Positions 9,810-17,926 of a stretch of 64,000 bases of DNA are shown here, piece by piece. Made by a program: the position numbers and the translations under genes. The DNA is from Accumulibacter appositus (GTDB lineage Bacteria > Pseudomonadota > Gammaproteobacteria > Burkholderiales > Rhodocyclaceae), in assembly GCF_035440685.1 (NCBI RefSeq), contig NZ_DAORMW010000017.1; one strand, written 5' to 3'. Within the stretch, counting starts at the first letter, position 1, and each line of letters starts with the position of its first letter. The notes below the pieces were generated by a model. That model was not told the DNA's origin. It saw only the letters and a program-made list of their open reading frames with translations, and ran no database searches.

Positions 9810-10768
9810 CAGGATTTCCTCAATGACTGCGAGATTCGGTCTGGATTCCGGGCTGCTGCCGCCGGTGCGCGCAAATCGTCGCTGGGGCATGGGGCATGCA
9901 GAGGATCGGGCGGCAGTATAGGTAGCGGTCGCCGCTGCCGTCAATCGGCAAGCGGCTGGCGAAGTTTGGAACTTTAGCTTGACGATCCTCGATCGCGGCA
10001 CAGCGCGGCCATCCGCCGTTCGTTGCCCGTTGCTCCAGGCTTCTCCGCTTTGCCAGCAAGCTCGGCTTTCAGCCGGCGGCCAGGTAGCTGCCTTAACGGC
10101 GCTGTGATGTCGGCGCGAGTTGCACGATGGCAAGCGGAAACGGCAGCGCGCCGTTCGGCGGCGGTTTGCCGACTGGTGTGTGAACGTCGAATCAGGTGCT
10201 TGCCGGCCTGCTTCTGGCTACCAGCCCAAGGTTCGTGAAACGAGCCTGCTCCACCTAGTGACGAAAGCATGTTTTGCGATGTTTTCGAACCCGAGAGCTT
10301 GACCCGATCAGGTGGCCCGAATTCCTGCGACACATGCAACTCGCCACCAGACCGAGCCGCGCTTCGATCGCTTGGCGAAGCGTCTCTCTTGCGGAAATCC
10401 ACAATGGCCCTTGAGCAGGTGATCGGTCAGAATCGGCGTCGAACCGGAGGGGTGTCGATCACACAAATGCTTGCTGACGAACAACTTTTCTTCGCGAAGC
10501 CGATGTGCTGCCGCGTCCTGCGCCCAGAAGAACGCGCTTGCCAGTGTCCTCGCAACGTTCGGCCTCTGCGCTCTGTCGGTGAGCCGCGGAGTGCAGGATC
10601 TTTCGCACCGGTGATGGTCAGAAGGGCCGTCGATGGAGTTCGCGACGATGGCTGACGCTTGCGTTTGCGGGGCTAGAATGATTATTCTTTGCGCCGCAGG
10701 CACCCTGTTTGCCAGACCGAGAAGACAAAATATTCACACGTAGTAACTTTCCTTAAGGAGGAGATCGC
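9810..10768. other. Long gene-free region between pyk and dctP
   Basis: About 960 bases with only short, overlapping frames on both strands. None has a recognisable domain, a good ribosome-binding site or a plausible amino-acid composition. The right end carries a sigma-70-like promoter for dctP (CTGACG, 16-bp spacer, TAGAAT at 10674-10679) and a small inverted repeat AGAAT-GATT-ATTCT overlapping its -10. The rest may be decayed sequence or an undetected regulatory RNA; I see no conserved RNA family. Confidence 0.4.
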
Positions 10769-11767
10769 ATGAAGCACATGAAGAAGATCAGCATGACCCT
10801 GACAGCGATTGCCATGGCGGTAAGCGCCACGGCGGCGTCGGCGCAATGTGACAAGGGTGAAGTGGTCGCCAAGCTCAGCCATGTGACCGGTGGCTCGACG
10901 CACCCGAAGGTGGTCGCGTCGAATCGTCTGGCCGAACGCGTCAACAAGGATATGAACGGCAAGATGTGCATCGAGGTTTATCCCAACAGCACCTTGTTCG
11001 GCGACAGTAAGGAACTTGAGGCGCTGCTCGTCGGTGACGTGCAGTTGCTGGCTCCATCGCTCTCCAAGTTTGGCTCCTATACGCCCAAGCTTGGCGTCTT
11101 TGATCTGCCGTTCATCTTCGTCGATATTGATCAGGCGATCCGCTTCACCAACTCGCCCGAGGGTAAGAAGCTTCTCAAGTCGATGGAAGGCGTCGGCTTT
11201 GTCGGGCTAGGTTACTGGATGTCGGGCATGAAGTACTTTTCGGCCAACAAGCCGCTGATCGTGCCCGCCGACGCCAAAGGCTTGAAGTTCCGCGTGCAGA
11301 CCTCCGATGTGGCCAAGGCGATGATTGACGCGATGGGCGCCTCGCCGCAGCCAATGGCCTTCGCTGAAGTCTATGGCGCGCTGCAGACCGGCGTTGTCGA
11401 TGGGCAGGAAAACACCTGGTCGAACATCTATACCCAGAAGTTCTTCGAAGTTCAGAACAGCACGACGGAGACCAACCATCAGTTGCTGGCGTATCTATTG
11501 ATGACCTCGGCAGAGTGGCTCAACAGCCTCAAGCCGGCTGTTCGCGATCAGTTCCTGAAAATCGTCGATGAGGTTTCCAACGAAACCAACGAGGCAGTCA
11601 AAGCGGACGAAGCGAAGAACCGTGAGAACATCATCAAGGCCGGCGGCAAGGTCAACAAGCTGACTCCGGAGCAACGCAAGAAGTGGGTGGATGCCATGAC
11701 GCCGGTGTGGAAGAAATTCGAGAAGGAAATCGGCGCAGACACCATCAAGGCTGCGGCTGGTTCGTAA
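10769..11767 (+). CDS. dctP: TRAP transporter substrate-binding protein, C4-dicarboxylate type
   Basis: A 332-residue periplasmic binding protein. The signal peptide ends near ASA (residues 23-25). Family hallmarks are the region GLKFRVQTSDV, containing the arginine that salt-bridges the ligand carboxylate, and FAEVYGALQTGVVDGQEN. Ligands are probably malate, succinate or fumarate. TAAGGAGGAG stands about six bases before the ATG, an exceptionally strong ribosome-binding site that fits the need for excess binding protein. A hairpin separates it from dctQ. Confidence 0.93.
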   Translation: MKHMKKISMTLTAIAMAVSATAASAQCDKGEVVAKLSHVTGGSTHPKVVASNRLAERVNKDMNGKMCIEVYPNSTLFGDSKELEALLVGDVQLLAPSLSKFGSYTPKLGVFDLPFIFVDIDQAIRFTNSPEGKKLLKSMEGVGFVGLGYWMSGMKYFSANKPLIVPADAKGLKFRVQTSDVAKAMIDAMGASPQPMAFAEVYGALQTGVVDGQENTWSNIYTQKFFEVQNSTTETNHQLLAYLLMTSAEWLNSLKPAVRDQFLKIVDEVSNETNEAVKADEAKNRENIIKAGGKVNKLTPEQRKKWVDAMTPVWKKFEKEIGADTIKAAAGS

Positions 11768-11780
11768 CTGACCAGATAGA

Positions 11781-11809
11781 AAAAGGGCCAGGCTTGTTCT
11801 GGCCCTTTT
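11781..11809 (+). terminator. Intercistronic hairpin terminator between dctP and dctQ
   Basis: AAAAGGGCCAG pairs perfectly with CTGGCCCTTTT across a 7-base loop, ending in four T. As a partial terminator it would leave dctP mRNA in excess over dctQM. Confidence 0.7.
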
Positions 11810-11948
11810 CCTTGGGCCCGCAAGCGGAAGCATCATGAATCGGATCGCCCGAGTGTCCTCGGCCTTGCTCTCGGCGGTGTCGTCCGTTGCGAGCTCGCGT
11901 CGTTGGCGCGATCGCATTCTTTCAAGAACATGACTAAAGGTGTATGCC

Positions 11949-12629
11949 ATGGGAGCTTACTGGTTTCACATTTACCTTCTGATTTTCATAGTAATTCTCT
12001 GGGCTCTCGAAAAGAAATTCCCGAAGGCCATGGCGCACGCCGAGGAATCGCTTCTCGTGCTGGTGATCACCTCTATCATGGCGGTGGCCTTTTTCCAGGT
12101 GGTCGCCCGCTACGGCTTCAATACCGGCTGGTCGGGGGCCCTCGAATACAACACCACGGCCTTTTCCTGGTTGATCATTCTGGGTATGGGTTACGGTCTG
12201 CGCACCAGCCTGCACCTGGGTGTTGACATCGTCATCAAGGCCGTTCCCTCACCGGTCACTAAAACACTGTCCTTGGTTGGCGCGGCCTGCTGTTTGCTCT
12301 ACGGTCTCGTACTGCTCGATTCATCCTGGGTGGCCCTGTTCGGCGTCGATACCAGGGGTGGAGCCATCGACTACTGGCTGAAGATGTACAAGATCGGCAT
12401 TGGTTCGGAGGAATTGCACTACCCCGGATTCGTGCAGGATGCCTTTGGTATTCAGTCCCGTATTCACCGCTGGCTGCTATTGCTGATCTTGCCGCTTGGT
12501 TTGGCGCTGATGGCGTTCCGTTCCTTGCAGGCTTTCGTCGATATCGCAACCGGCCATCGCAAGCTCCTCATCAGCGGCCATGAAGCAGAAGACATGGTCG
12601 AAGAGAACAAGCACATCTTGAAAGACTAA
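11949..12629 (+). CDS. dctQ: TRAP transporter small permease subunit
   Basis: The product has 226 residues and four to five hydrophobic helices. The conserved DctQ region is FFQVVARYGFNTGWSGALEYNTTAFSW, broken here only by normal substitutions. The ATG at 11949 was preferred over an in-frame GTG nine bases upstream because AAAGG then has an eight-base spacing. It sits in the inner membrane with DctM and helps dock DctP. It is somewhat longer than typical DctQ (160-200 residues) owing to an added loop (about residues 110-160) before the last helix. It lies 18 bases before dctM. Confidence 0.88.
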   Translation: MGAYWFHIYLLIFIVILWALEKKFPKAMAHAEESLLVLVITSIMAVAFFQVVARYGFNTGWSGALEYNTTAFSWLIILGMGYGLRTSLHLGVDIVIKAVPSPVTKTLSLVGAACCLLYGLVLLDSSWVALFGVDTRGGAIDYWLKMYKIGIGSEELHYPGFVQDAFGIQSRIHRWLLLLILPLGLALMAFRSLQAFVDIATGHRKLLISGHEAEDMVEENKHILKD

Positions 12630-12647
12630 ACGACTAAGGAACCAAGG

Positions 12648-14258
12648 ATGAACTCTCTCTTTCTTTTTGCGATGGTGCTTGGCCTGCTGTTTATCGGTGT
12701 TCCGGTCGGCGTTGCTCTCGGCTTGTCGTCGATACTTTTCGTCACCTTCTTTTCCCACGACTCCTTGTCGTCGGTGGCCATTCAGCTGTTTGGCGCAGGA
12801 CAGAATTACACGCTGCTGGCTATTCCGTTCTTCATCCTGGCCTCGGCATTCATGTCGACAGGGGGGGTGGCGAAGCGACTGATCAATTTCGCGATCGCCA
12901 GTGTTGGCCACTTCCAGGGTGGCTTGGCCATGGCCTCGGTGCTGGCCTGCATGATGTTTGCAGCCTTGTCGGGTTCTTCGCCAGCGACCGTGGTCGCGAT
13001 CGGTACCATCGCCATTGCCGGCATGCGGCAGGTCGGTTATTCAAAGGAGTTCGCGGCGGGCATCATCTGCAACGCCGGTACCCTCGGTATCCTGATTCCA
13101 CCGTCGATCGTGATGGTGGTCTACGCGGCTGCAACTGACGTTTCGGTTGGACGGATGTTCCTGGCCGGTGTTGTTCCGGGGTTGTTGGCCGGTCTGATGC
13201 TGATGGGGGCCATCTATATCGTTGCCCGAATCAAGGGGCTGCCGAAAGAAGAGTGGCGGGGTTTCGGCGCGATCATGGATGGTGCCAAGGAAGCCGGCTG
13301 GGGTCTGTTTCTGGTGGTGATCATCATGGGCGGCATCTATGGCGGTGTGTTCACGCCTACGGAAGCCGCCGTTGTCGCCGCGGTCTACTCCATTCTGGTA
13401 GCGTTGTTCGTCTATCGCGACATGGGGCCTTTGAAGGAGGCACCCTGGGTTGAGGCCTCCGACCACCAGTCGGCCCGTGTCGGTTTCAACGCCGGCGTCT
13501 ACGCGGTGTCGTTCTTCATGGTCTGGATGATCCTGTCGTTTTTCGCCACCGACGGCATGGAAGCGACCGGCAAGATACGGGCGTTCTGGGGCTTGCTGAT
13601 GTCGGCCGCCATCTTCATCGGCTATCTGGTCAAGGTTGGCCGTGAGCATGGATCGATAGCGAAGTGCCTGATGGGTGGTCTGGGCATCTGGCGTCGGAAC
13701 CTGGTCTTGCTGGCCAAGAACTTCTTCCCGGCATTGTTTGGCACCGAGTCGCGGGCGACCATACTGCACGCTACCCGTACCACGGTAATGCTGATGTTCA
13801 TCATTGCCAACGCACTGCTGTTTGCCCACACCCTGGCGGCGGAACGTATTCCACAGGACATTACCGCATGGATGTTGGAAGCGGGCTTCACCTGGTTCAC
13901 CTTCCTGATTGCGGTGAACATCCTGTTGCTTCTCGGTGGCCAGTTCATGGAGCCTTCCGGTCTGCTGGTCATCGTCGCGCCGGTGGTCTTTCCGATCGCC
14001 ATGGAGCTGGGTGTTGACCCGATCCATCTGGGTATCATCATGGTGGTGAACATGGAGATCGGCATGATTACGCCGCCGATCGGTCTGAACCTGTTCGTGA
14101 CCTCCGGGATTACCAACATGAGTCTGGCGACGGTGGTGAAAGCGGCGATGCCTTTTGTCGGCGTGTTGATGATCTTCCTGGTCATCGTCACCTATGTGCC
14201 GTGGATCTCCACCGCCTTGCCTTACGCTCTGATGGGGCCGGAACTGGTAATCAAGTAG
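12648..14258 (+). CDS. dctM: TRAP transporter large permease subunit with long central insertion
   Basis: A 536-residue membrane protein that carries the sodium-driven transport pathway of the TRAP system. Typical parts are FFILASAFMSTGG, the segment AALSGSSPATVVAIG, GYSKEFAAGIICNAGTLGILIPPS and, near the end, MITPPIGLNLFV. Most DctM proteins have about 430 residues. The extra roughly 100 residues lie between about 255 and 370 and contain two further hydrophobic stretches (YAVSFFMVWMILSFF and AFWGLLMSAAIFIGYLV). It ends the dctPQM operon and is followed by a terminator. Confidence 0.92.
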   Translation: MNSLFLFAMVLGLLFIGVPVGVALGLSSILFVTFFSHDSLSSVAIQLFGAGQNYTLLAIPFFILASAFMSTGGVAKRLINFAIASVGHFQGGLAMASVLACMMFAALSGSSPATVVAIGTIAIAGMRQVGYSKEFAAGIICNAGTLGILIPPSIVMVVYAAATDVSVGRMFLAGVVPGLLAGLMLMGAIYIVARIKGLPKEEWRGFGAIMDGAKEAGWGLFLVVIIMGGIYGGVFTPTEAAVVAAVYSILVALFVYRDMGPLKEAPWVEASDHQSARVGFNAGVYAVSFFMVWMILSFFATDGMEATGKIRAFWGLLMSAAIFIGYLVKVGREHGSIAKCLMGGLGIWRRNLVLLAKNFFPALFGTESRATILHATRTTVMLMFIIANALLFAHTLAAERIPQDITAWMLEAGFTWFTFLIAVNILLLLGGQFMEPSGLLVIVAPVVFPIAMELGVDPIHLGIIMVVNMEIGMITPPIGLNLFVTSGITNMSLATVVKAAMPFVGVLMIFLVIVTYVPWISTALPYALMGPELVIK

Positions 14259-14715
14259 GCAGCTAGCAGAAGCATCCCTGGGCAGAGTCACGGAGTCACA
14301 TAGTTTCAGCTTCACGGCCCCACGACTGCCCCTTCTGCCCGAACGCAGCATTCTTCCGCCGCTGACCTCCTGGAGGACTGCGGCGGCTTTTTTTGTGATC
14401 ATCGCGGCCCTGCTCGGCTGGGCCGCAGTTTCTTCCCGCTTGACGATAGCGGTCTGCAACTGGCGATAGCCATGTACTAATGCCGTGCCGAGCGCAGCTT
14501 GCGTCCTCTGCCCCTTTTTTTCGTGAAGCAAGCCAAAACGCCGGCGCTCGTGGTGACTGCGGGCGGCCTGCTAGCGTTGGCGCAGCCTCGACCCGCTTCT
14601 TCTTCGCGTACGGACTTCGCCGGGTTCGCTTTTTGCAGCAAAGCCCAGCGCGCTGTTTCGCGGTAGAATGCCGGGCTATTCTGAACCCGCATGTTTACCA
14701 ATACGGTTGGGCCTG
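14259..14715. other. Intergenic region between dctM and accA
   Basis: Apart from the dctM terminator I find no gene here. Short frames exist on both strands but show no family features. A TAGAAT hexamer at 14664-14669 is a possible -10 for accA; no good -35 stands at the right distance. Confidence 0.4.
14356..14394 (+). terminator. Rho-independent terminator of dctPQM
   Basis: CCGCCGC and GCGGCGG form the stem (14356-14362 with 14380-14386), with a further CTCC/GGAG pairing inside the loop, followed by seven T. Confidence 0.75.
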
Positions 14716-15684
14716 ATGAAAACCAGTTTCCTCGACTTTGAACAACCGATCGCCGATCTCGAAGGCAAGATTGAAGCGCTGCGCTTTGCTCAGGACGATT
14801 CTGCGGTCGATATTTCCGACGAAATCAGCCGCCTCGAGAAGAAAAGCCAGACTCTCACCAAGGACACCTATGCCAAGCTTTCGGCCTGGCAGGTGTCGCA
14901 GGTGGCGCGCCATCCGCAGCGCCCTTACACGCTCGATTACCTGTCGCTGATCTTCACCGACTTCGAGGAATTGCACGGTGATCGTGCCTTTGCCGACGAC
15001 CATGCAATTGTCGGCGGCTTGGCACGCTTCAACGGTCAGCCGGTGATGGTGATTGGTCACCAGAAGGGTCGCGACACCAAGGAAAAGATTTTCCGCAACT
15101 TCGGTATGCCGCGTCCGGAGGGCTATCGCAAGGCTTTGCGCCTGATGCGACTGGCCGAGAAGTTCCGTATTCCGGTTTTTACCTTCATCGATACTCCAGG
15201 AGCATACCCGGGCATCGACGCAGAGGAGCGTGGGCAGTCCGAGGCGATTGGTCGCAATCTCTACGTAATGGCTGAGCTGAAAGTGCCGATCATCGTCACA
15301 GTCATCGGTGAAGGTGGCTCGGGCGGCGCGTTGGCCATCGGCGTTGGCGATGTGGTTCAGATGCTGGAGTACTCGACCTACTCGGTGATTTCGCCTGAGG
15401 GTTGCGCGACCATTCTCTGGAAGAGCGCGGAAAAAGCAAGCACCGCGGCAGAAATCATGGGTATTACCGCGCCGCGCTTACTGGCGCTGGGCTTGATCGA
15501 CAGCATCGTCGAAGAACCGACTGGTGGTGCGCATCGTGCACATCAGGCGATGGCGAGAAACCTCAAGGCGGCTTTGCAGGAGGCTTTGCAGAAACTGGCA
15601 CCGGTGCCGACCCGCGACTTGCTCACGACCCGCCTTGAGCGTCTGATGGCCTATGGCCGGGTCAAAGAGCAGGCACGCCGCTAG
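14716..15684 (+). CDS. accA: Acetyl-CoA carboxylase carboxyltransferase subunit alpha
   Basis: The product has 322 residues, the normal size. With AccD it forms the carboxyltransferase that moves CO2 from biotin to acetyl-CoA, giving malonyl-CoA for fatty-acid synthesis. The start MKTSFLDFEQPIADLE matches family N-termini; the upstream frame is unrelated. Conserved blocks include QVARHPQRPYTLDY, GDRAFADDHAIVGG, FIDTPGAYPGIDAEERGQ and GEGGSGGALAIGVGD. It precedes tilS, a common proteobacterial pairing. Confidence 0.96.
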   Translation: MKTSFLDFEQPIADLEGKIEALRFAQDDSAVDISDEISRLEKKSQTLTKDTYAKLSAWQVSQVARHPQRPYTLDYLSLIFTDFEELHGDRAFADDHAIVGGLARFNGQPVMVIGHQKGRDTKEKIFRNFGMPRPEGYRKALRLMRLAEKFRIPVFTFIDTPGAYPGIDAEERGQSEAIGRNLYVMAELKVPIIVTVIGEGGSGGALAIGVGDVVQMLEYSTYSVISPEGCATILWKSAEKASTAAEIMGITAPRLLALGLIDSIVEEPTGGAHRAHQAMARNLKAALQEALQKLAPVPTRDLLTTRLERLMAYGRVKEQARR

Positions 15685-15687
15685 GGG

Positions 15688-15714
15688 TCATGACGGTCAT
15701 GACGGTTATGACGA
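15688..15714 (+). repeat. Three tandem copies of a 9-bp unit
   Basis: TCATGACGG occurs twice in tandem, followed by the variant TTATGACGA, directly after the accA stop. A further GTCATGACCG lies about 25 bases downstream. Confidence 0.7.
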
Positions 15715-15770
15715 TCGAGACGCCCCAGATGATGAGAGTCATGACCGTTTCCCCTCCACTTGCAGTGCGC

Positions 15771-15792
15771 ATTCCGGCTTGCAAGCCGGAAT
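15771..15792. repeat. Perfect 22-bp palindrome between accA and tilS
   Basis: ATTCCGGCTTG is followed immediately by its exact reverse complement. It has the look of a REP-like element or an operator. A second, imperfect TCTCTC/GAGAGA repeat lies about 60 bases further, just before tilS. Confidence 0.7.
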
Positions 15793-15874
15793 CATTCGCC
15801 GGGCAGGGCGCATGCGCCCCAAATTCCCGATCTCACCCGCAGGCCTTCTCTCGCGAAGGGAGAGAGGGAGCTTC

Positions 15875-17314
15875 TTGAGTCGTTGGCGCGACTTTCACAG
15901 TAAGGCAGGCTCGGCGGCGGACGCTGCAGCCCCGATTCTGGGGACGCTGACGGCGTTTCTCGAGACGCGGTTGCTGCCCGGAGCTCGTTTGTGCGTTGGG
16001 CTATCTGGTGGCGTCGACTCGGTGGTGTTGCTGCACGCGCTCGACGGCCTGCGTCGCTCGGGGCTACAGGTCAAGCTCTCGGCGATACACGTTGATCACG
16101 GACTGAGCGGCAATGCCGGTGCCTGGGCGGGTTTTTGCGGCGACTTCTGTCAACGCCTGCAAGTGCCGCTGGACATAGCTCGGGTGGAGGTGCCGCGTGT
16201 CAGCGGTGAAGGTCTTGAAGGCGCGGCGCGGCGCGTGCGTCATGCGGCGTTCGCCGCTAGTCGAGCCGACTGGTTGGCAGTGGCCCATCATCGTGACGAT
16301 CAGGCTGAGACGGTTCTGTTCCGGTTGCTGCGCGGGGCGGGTGTTGCCGGTGCCGCTGGAATGCCTGCCGAGCGGCCGCTGACCAACGGCCCGCGCCTGA
16401 TTCGCCCGCTACTCGATGTTTCGCGGTCGCTCATAGTGCGCTATGCAGAAACGCATTCCTTGGCGTGGATCGAAGACGAAAGTAATAGGGATGCCCACTA
16501 TCGGCGAAACTACCTGCGAGGCGAAATCATGCCGCGCATCGCGGTGCAATTCCCGGGTGCCGCTCGGGCGCTGGCGCGTGCGGCGCGCCATTTCGCGGAG
16601 GCGAGAGAGCTTCTCGATGAACTGGCAACGGCCGATCGCGCAAGCCTGACCGGTGAGGGCGGGCACATTGCTCTGGCGCCTTTCAATATGCTTTCACCGC
16701 CGCGAGCGCGCAACCTGTTGCGATCGGAACTTCTGGCAAGCGGCTTTCGCGCGCCGGAAGCGCGCTGGCTTGACGAAGCGCTACGGCAGCTGAAGACGGC
16801 GACGGCTGGTTCGCAGACCTGCATTGCCACCGCGGATGGCGAAGTGCATGCCTATCGGGGCCGGTTGTATGTCGTTGGGCAGCGCCCGGCCCTTGTGGAT
16901 CTCGTGGTGCCCTGGAATGGCGAACTGACGCTGGCGTGGGGCGATGGGCGGGTGGCCTTCGTTCGCGGGATGGGAAGGGGCATCAGCAGTCGCTTGCTTG
17001 CCGCTTCTCCGGTCGTTCTCCGCGTCCGGCAGGGCGGTGAGCGCCTGCGGCCCGATTCACGGCGACCGGCGAGGACGTTGCGCAAACTGTTGCAGGAAGC
17101 GGCCGTGCCGCCCTGGGAGCGAGCGCGCCTGCCGCTGTTGTGCTGCGGCGAACGGTTGATCTGGGTTGCCGGACTGGGCGTTGACGCCGCGTTTGCCTGT
17201 GCGTCGGATGAGGAGGGCGTCGAGCCGGTCTGGGAAGGCAGTGCTGGGCGCGGGCTCAGCGGCTTTCCGCTGCCGGGGGCGCCGGCTGTCTGCAACGGCC
17301 AGGCGGAGGGCTAG
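15875..17314 (+). CDS. tilS: tRNA(Ile)-lysidine synthase
   Basis: TilS adds lysine to C34 of the CAU-anticodon tRNA-Ile so that it reads AUA. The PP-loop LSGGVDS is at about residues 43-49, with the AIHVDHGL and AVAHHRDDQAETVLFRLLRGAG blocks after it and a C-terminal substrate-binding domain (RQGGERLRP). The start is uncertain. The chosen TTG follows AGAGAGGGAG closely and gives a normal 479-residue protein; an in-frame ATG at 15812 would add 21 residues translated from the low-complexity, repeat-bearing spacer. Confidence 0.88.
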   Translation: MSRWRDFHSKAGSAADAAAPILGTLTAFLETRLLPGARLCVGLSGGVDSVVLLHALDGLRRSGLQVKLSAIHVDHGLSGNAGAWAGFCGDFCQRLQVPLDIARVEVPRVSGEGLEGAARRVRHAAFAASRADWLAVAHHRDDQAETVLFRLLRGAGVAGAAGMPAERPLTNGPRLIRPLLDVSRSLIVRYAETHSLAWIEDESNRDAHYRRNYLRGEIMPRIAVQFPGAARALARAARHFAEARELLDELATADRASLTGEGGHIALAPFNMLSPPRARNLLRSELLASGFRAPEARWLDEALRQLKTATAGSQTCIATADGEVHAYRGRLYVVGQRPALVDLVVPWNGELTLAWGDGRVAFVRGMGRGISSRLLAASPVVLRVRQGGERLRPDSRRPARTLRKLLQEAAVPPWERARLPLLCCGERLIWVAGLGVDAAFACASDEEGVEPVWEGSAGRGLSGFPLPGAPAVCNGQAEG

Positions 17315-17326
17315 CGGCGGGGCTGC

Positions 17327-17926
17327 TCAGCGCTTGCCGGCCAGCAGCTGTGCGAGCTCGACAGCTGTGCGAACGCCCATTTTTTCGAAAAGATTGGCTC
17401 GATGTACTTCGACCGTACGCATGCTGATTTGCAGTTCGTCGGTGATGACCTTGTTCAGCGTGCCGGCCAGCACTAGATCCATGACCTGCTTTTCGCGTGT
17501 CGTGAGCCGGCTGGTCAGGCTGTTAACCGAATCACTATCAGCGGCGGCGAGGCGCTGATTTTCATCGAGTTGCAGGGCTTCAATCACGCGATTGACCAGC
17601 TCGTTGTCGTTGCAGGGCTTTTCCACGAAGTCGAAAGCACCTTGCTTGAGGGCCGAGACGGCCATGGGCACGTCGCCGTGACCGGTCAGAAAGATCACTG
17701 GCAAAGTGCTGCCACGTTGGCACAAGAGGTCAAAAAGCTCGGGGCCACTCATCCCGTCCATGCGGATGTCGAGCAGGATGCAGCCGGGTAGCGAAGTATT
17801 CCAGGCCGCCAGGAAGTCTTCGGCCGAGGGGTAGCTCAGGCAGGGCACACCACGCGACTCGAGTAGCCAGCCAAGTGAGTCGCGGATTGCATCGTCGTCG
17901 TCGACGAGATAGGCGTGTGGAGTCAT
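17327..17926 (-). CDS. dctR: FixJ/DctR-family response regulator
   Basis: The protein has 199 residues. The receiver domain carries acidic residues DDDD at positions 9-12, phospho-acceptor Asp53 (CILLDIRMDG), Thr in FLTGHGDVPMA and Lys in VEKPC. A LuxR-type helix-turn-helix (LTTREKQVMDLVLAG ... RTVEVHRANLFEKMGV) fills the C-terminus. Its ATG overlaps the stop of the kinase gene by four bases, so the two are co-translated. The pair lies divergent from a dctP gene, which suggests control of C4-dicarboxylate uptake; the name is by context and family. Confidence 0.88.
   Translation of the reverse strand: MTPHAYLVDDDDAIRDSLGWLLESRGVPCLSYPSAEDFLAAWNTSLPGCILLDIRMDGMSGPELFDLLCQRGSTLPVIFLTGHGDVPMAVSALKQGAFDFVEKPCNDNELVNRVIEALQLDENQRLAAADSDSVNSLTSRLTTREKQVMDLVLAGTLNKVITDELQISMRTVEVHRANLFEKMGVRTAVELAQLLAGKR

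Noticed and set aside
10269..10703. Pair of overlapping opposite frames upstream of dctP
   Set aside because: Neither shows a family motif, a ribosome-binding site or natural composition; treated as non-coding.
13041..14531. Long antisense frame (496 codons) opposite dctM
   Set aside because: Its composition is Gln/His/Arg/Asp-rich, as expected from the complement of GC-rich membrane-protein codons; dctM is clearly the coding strand.
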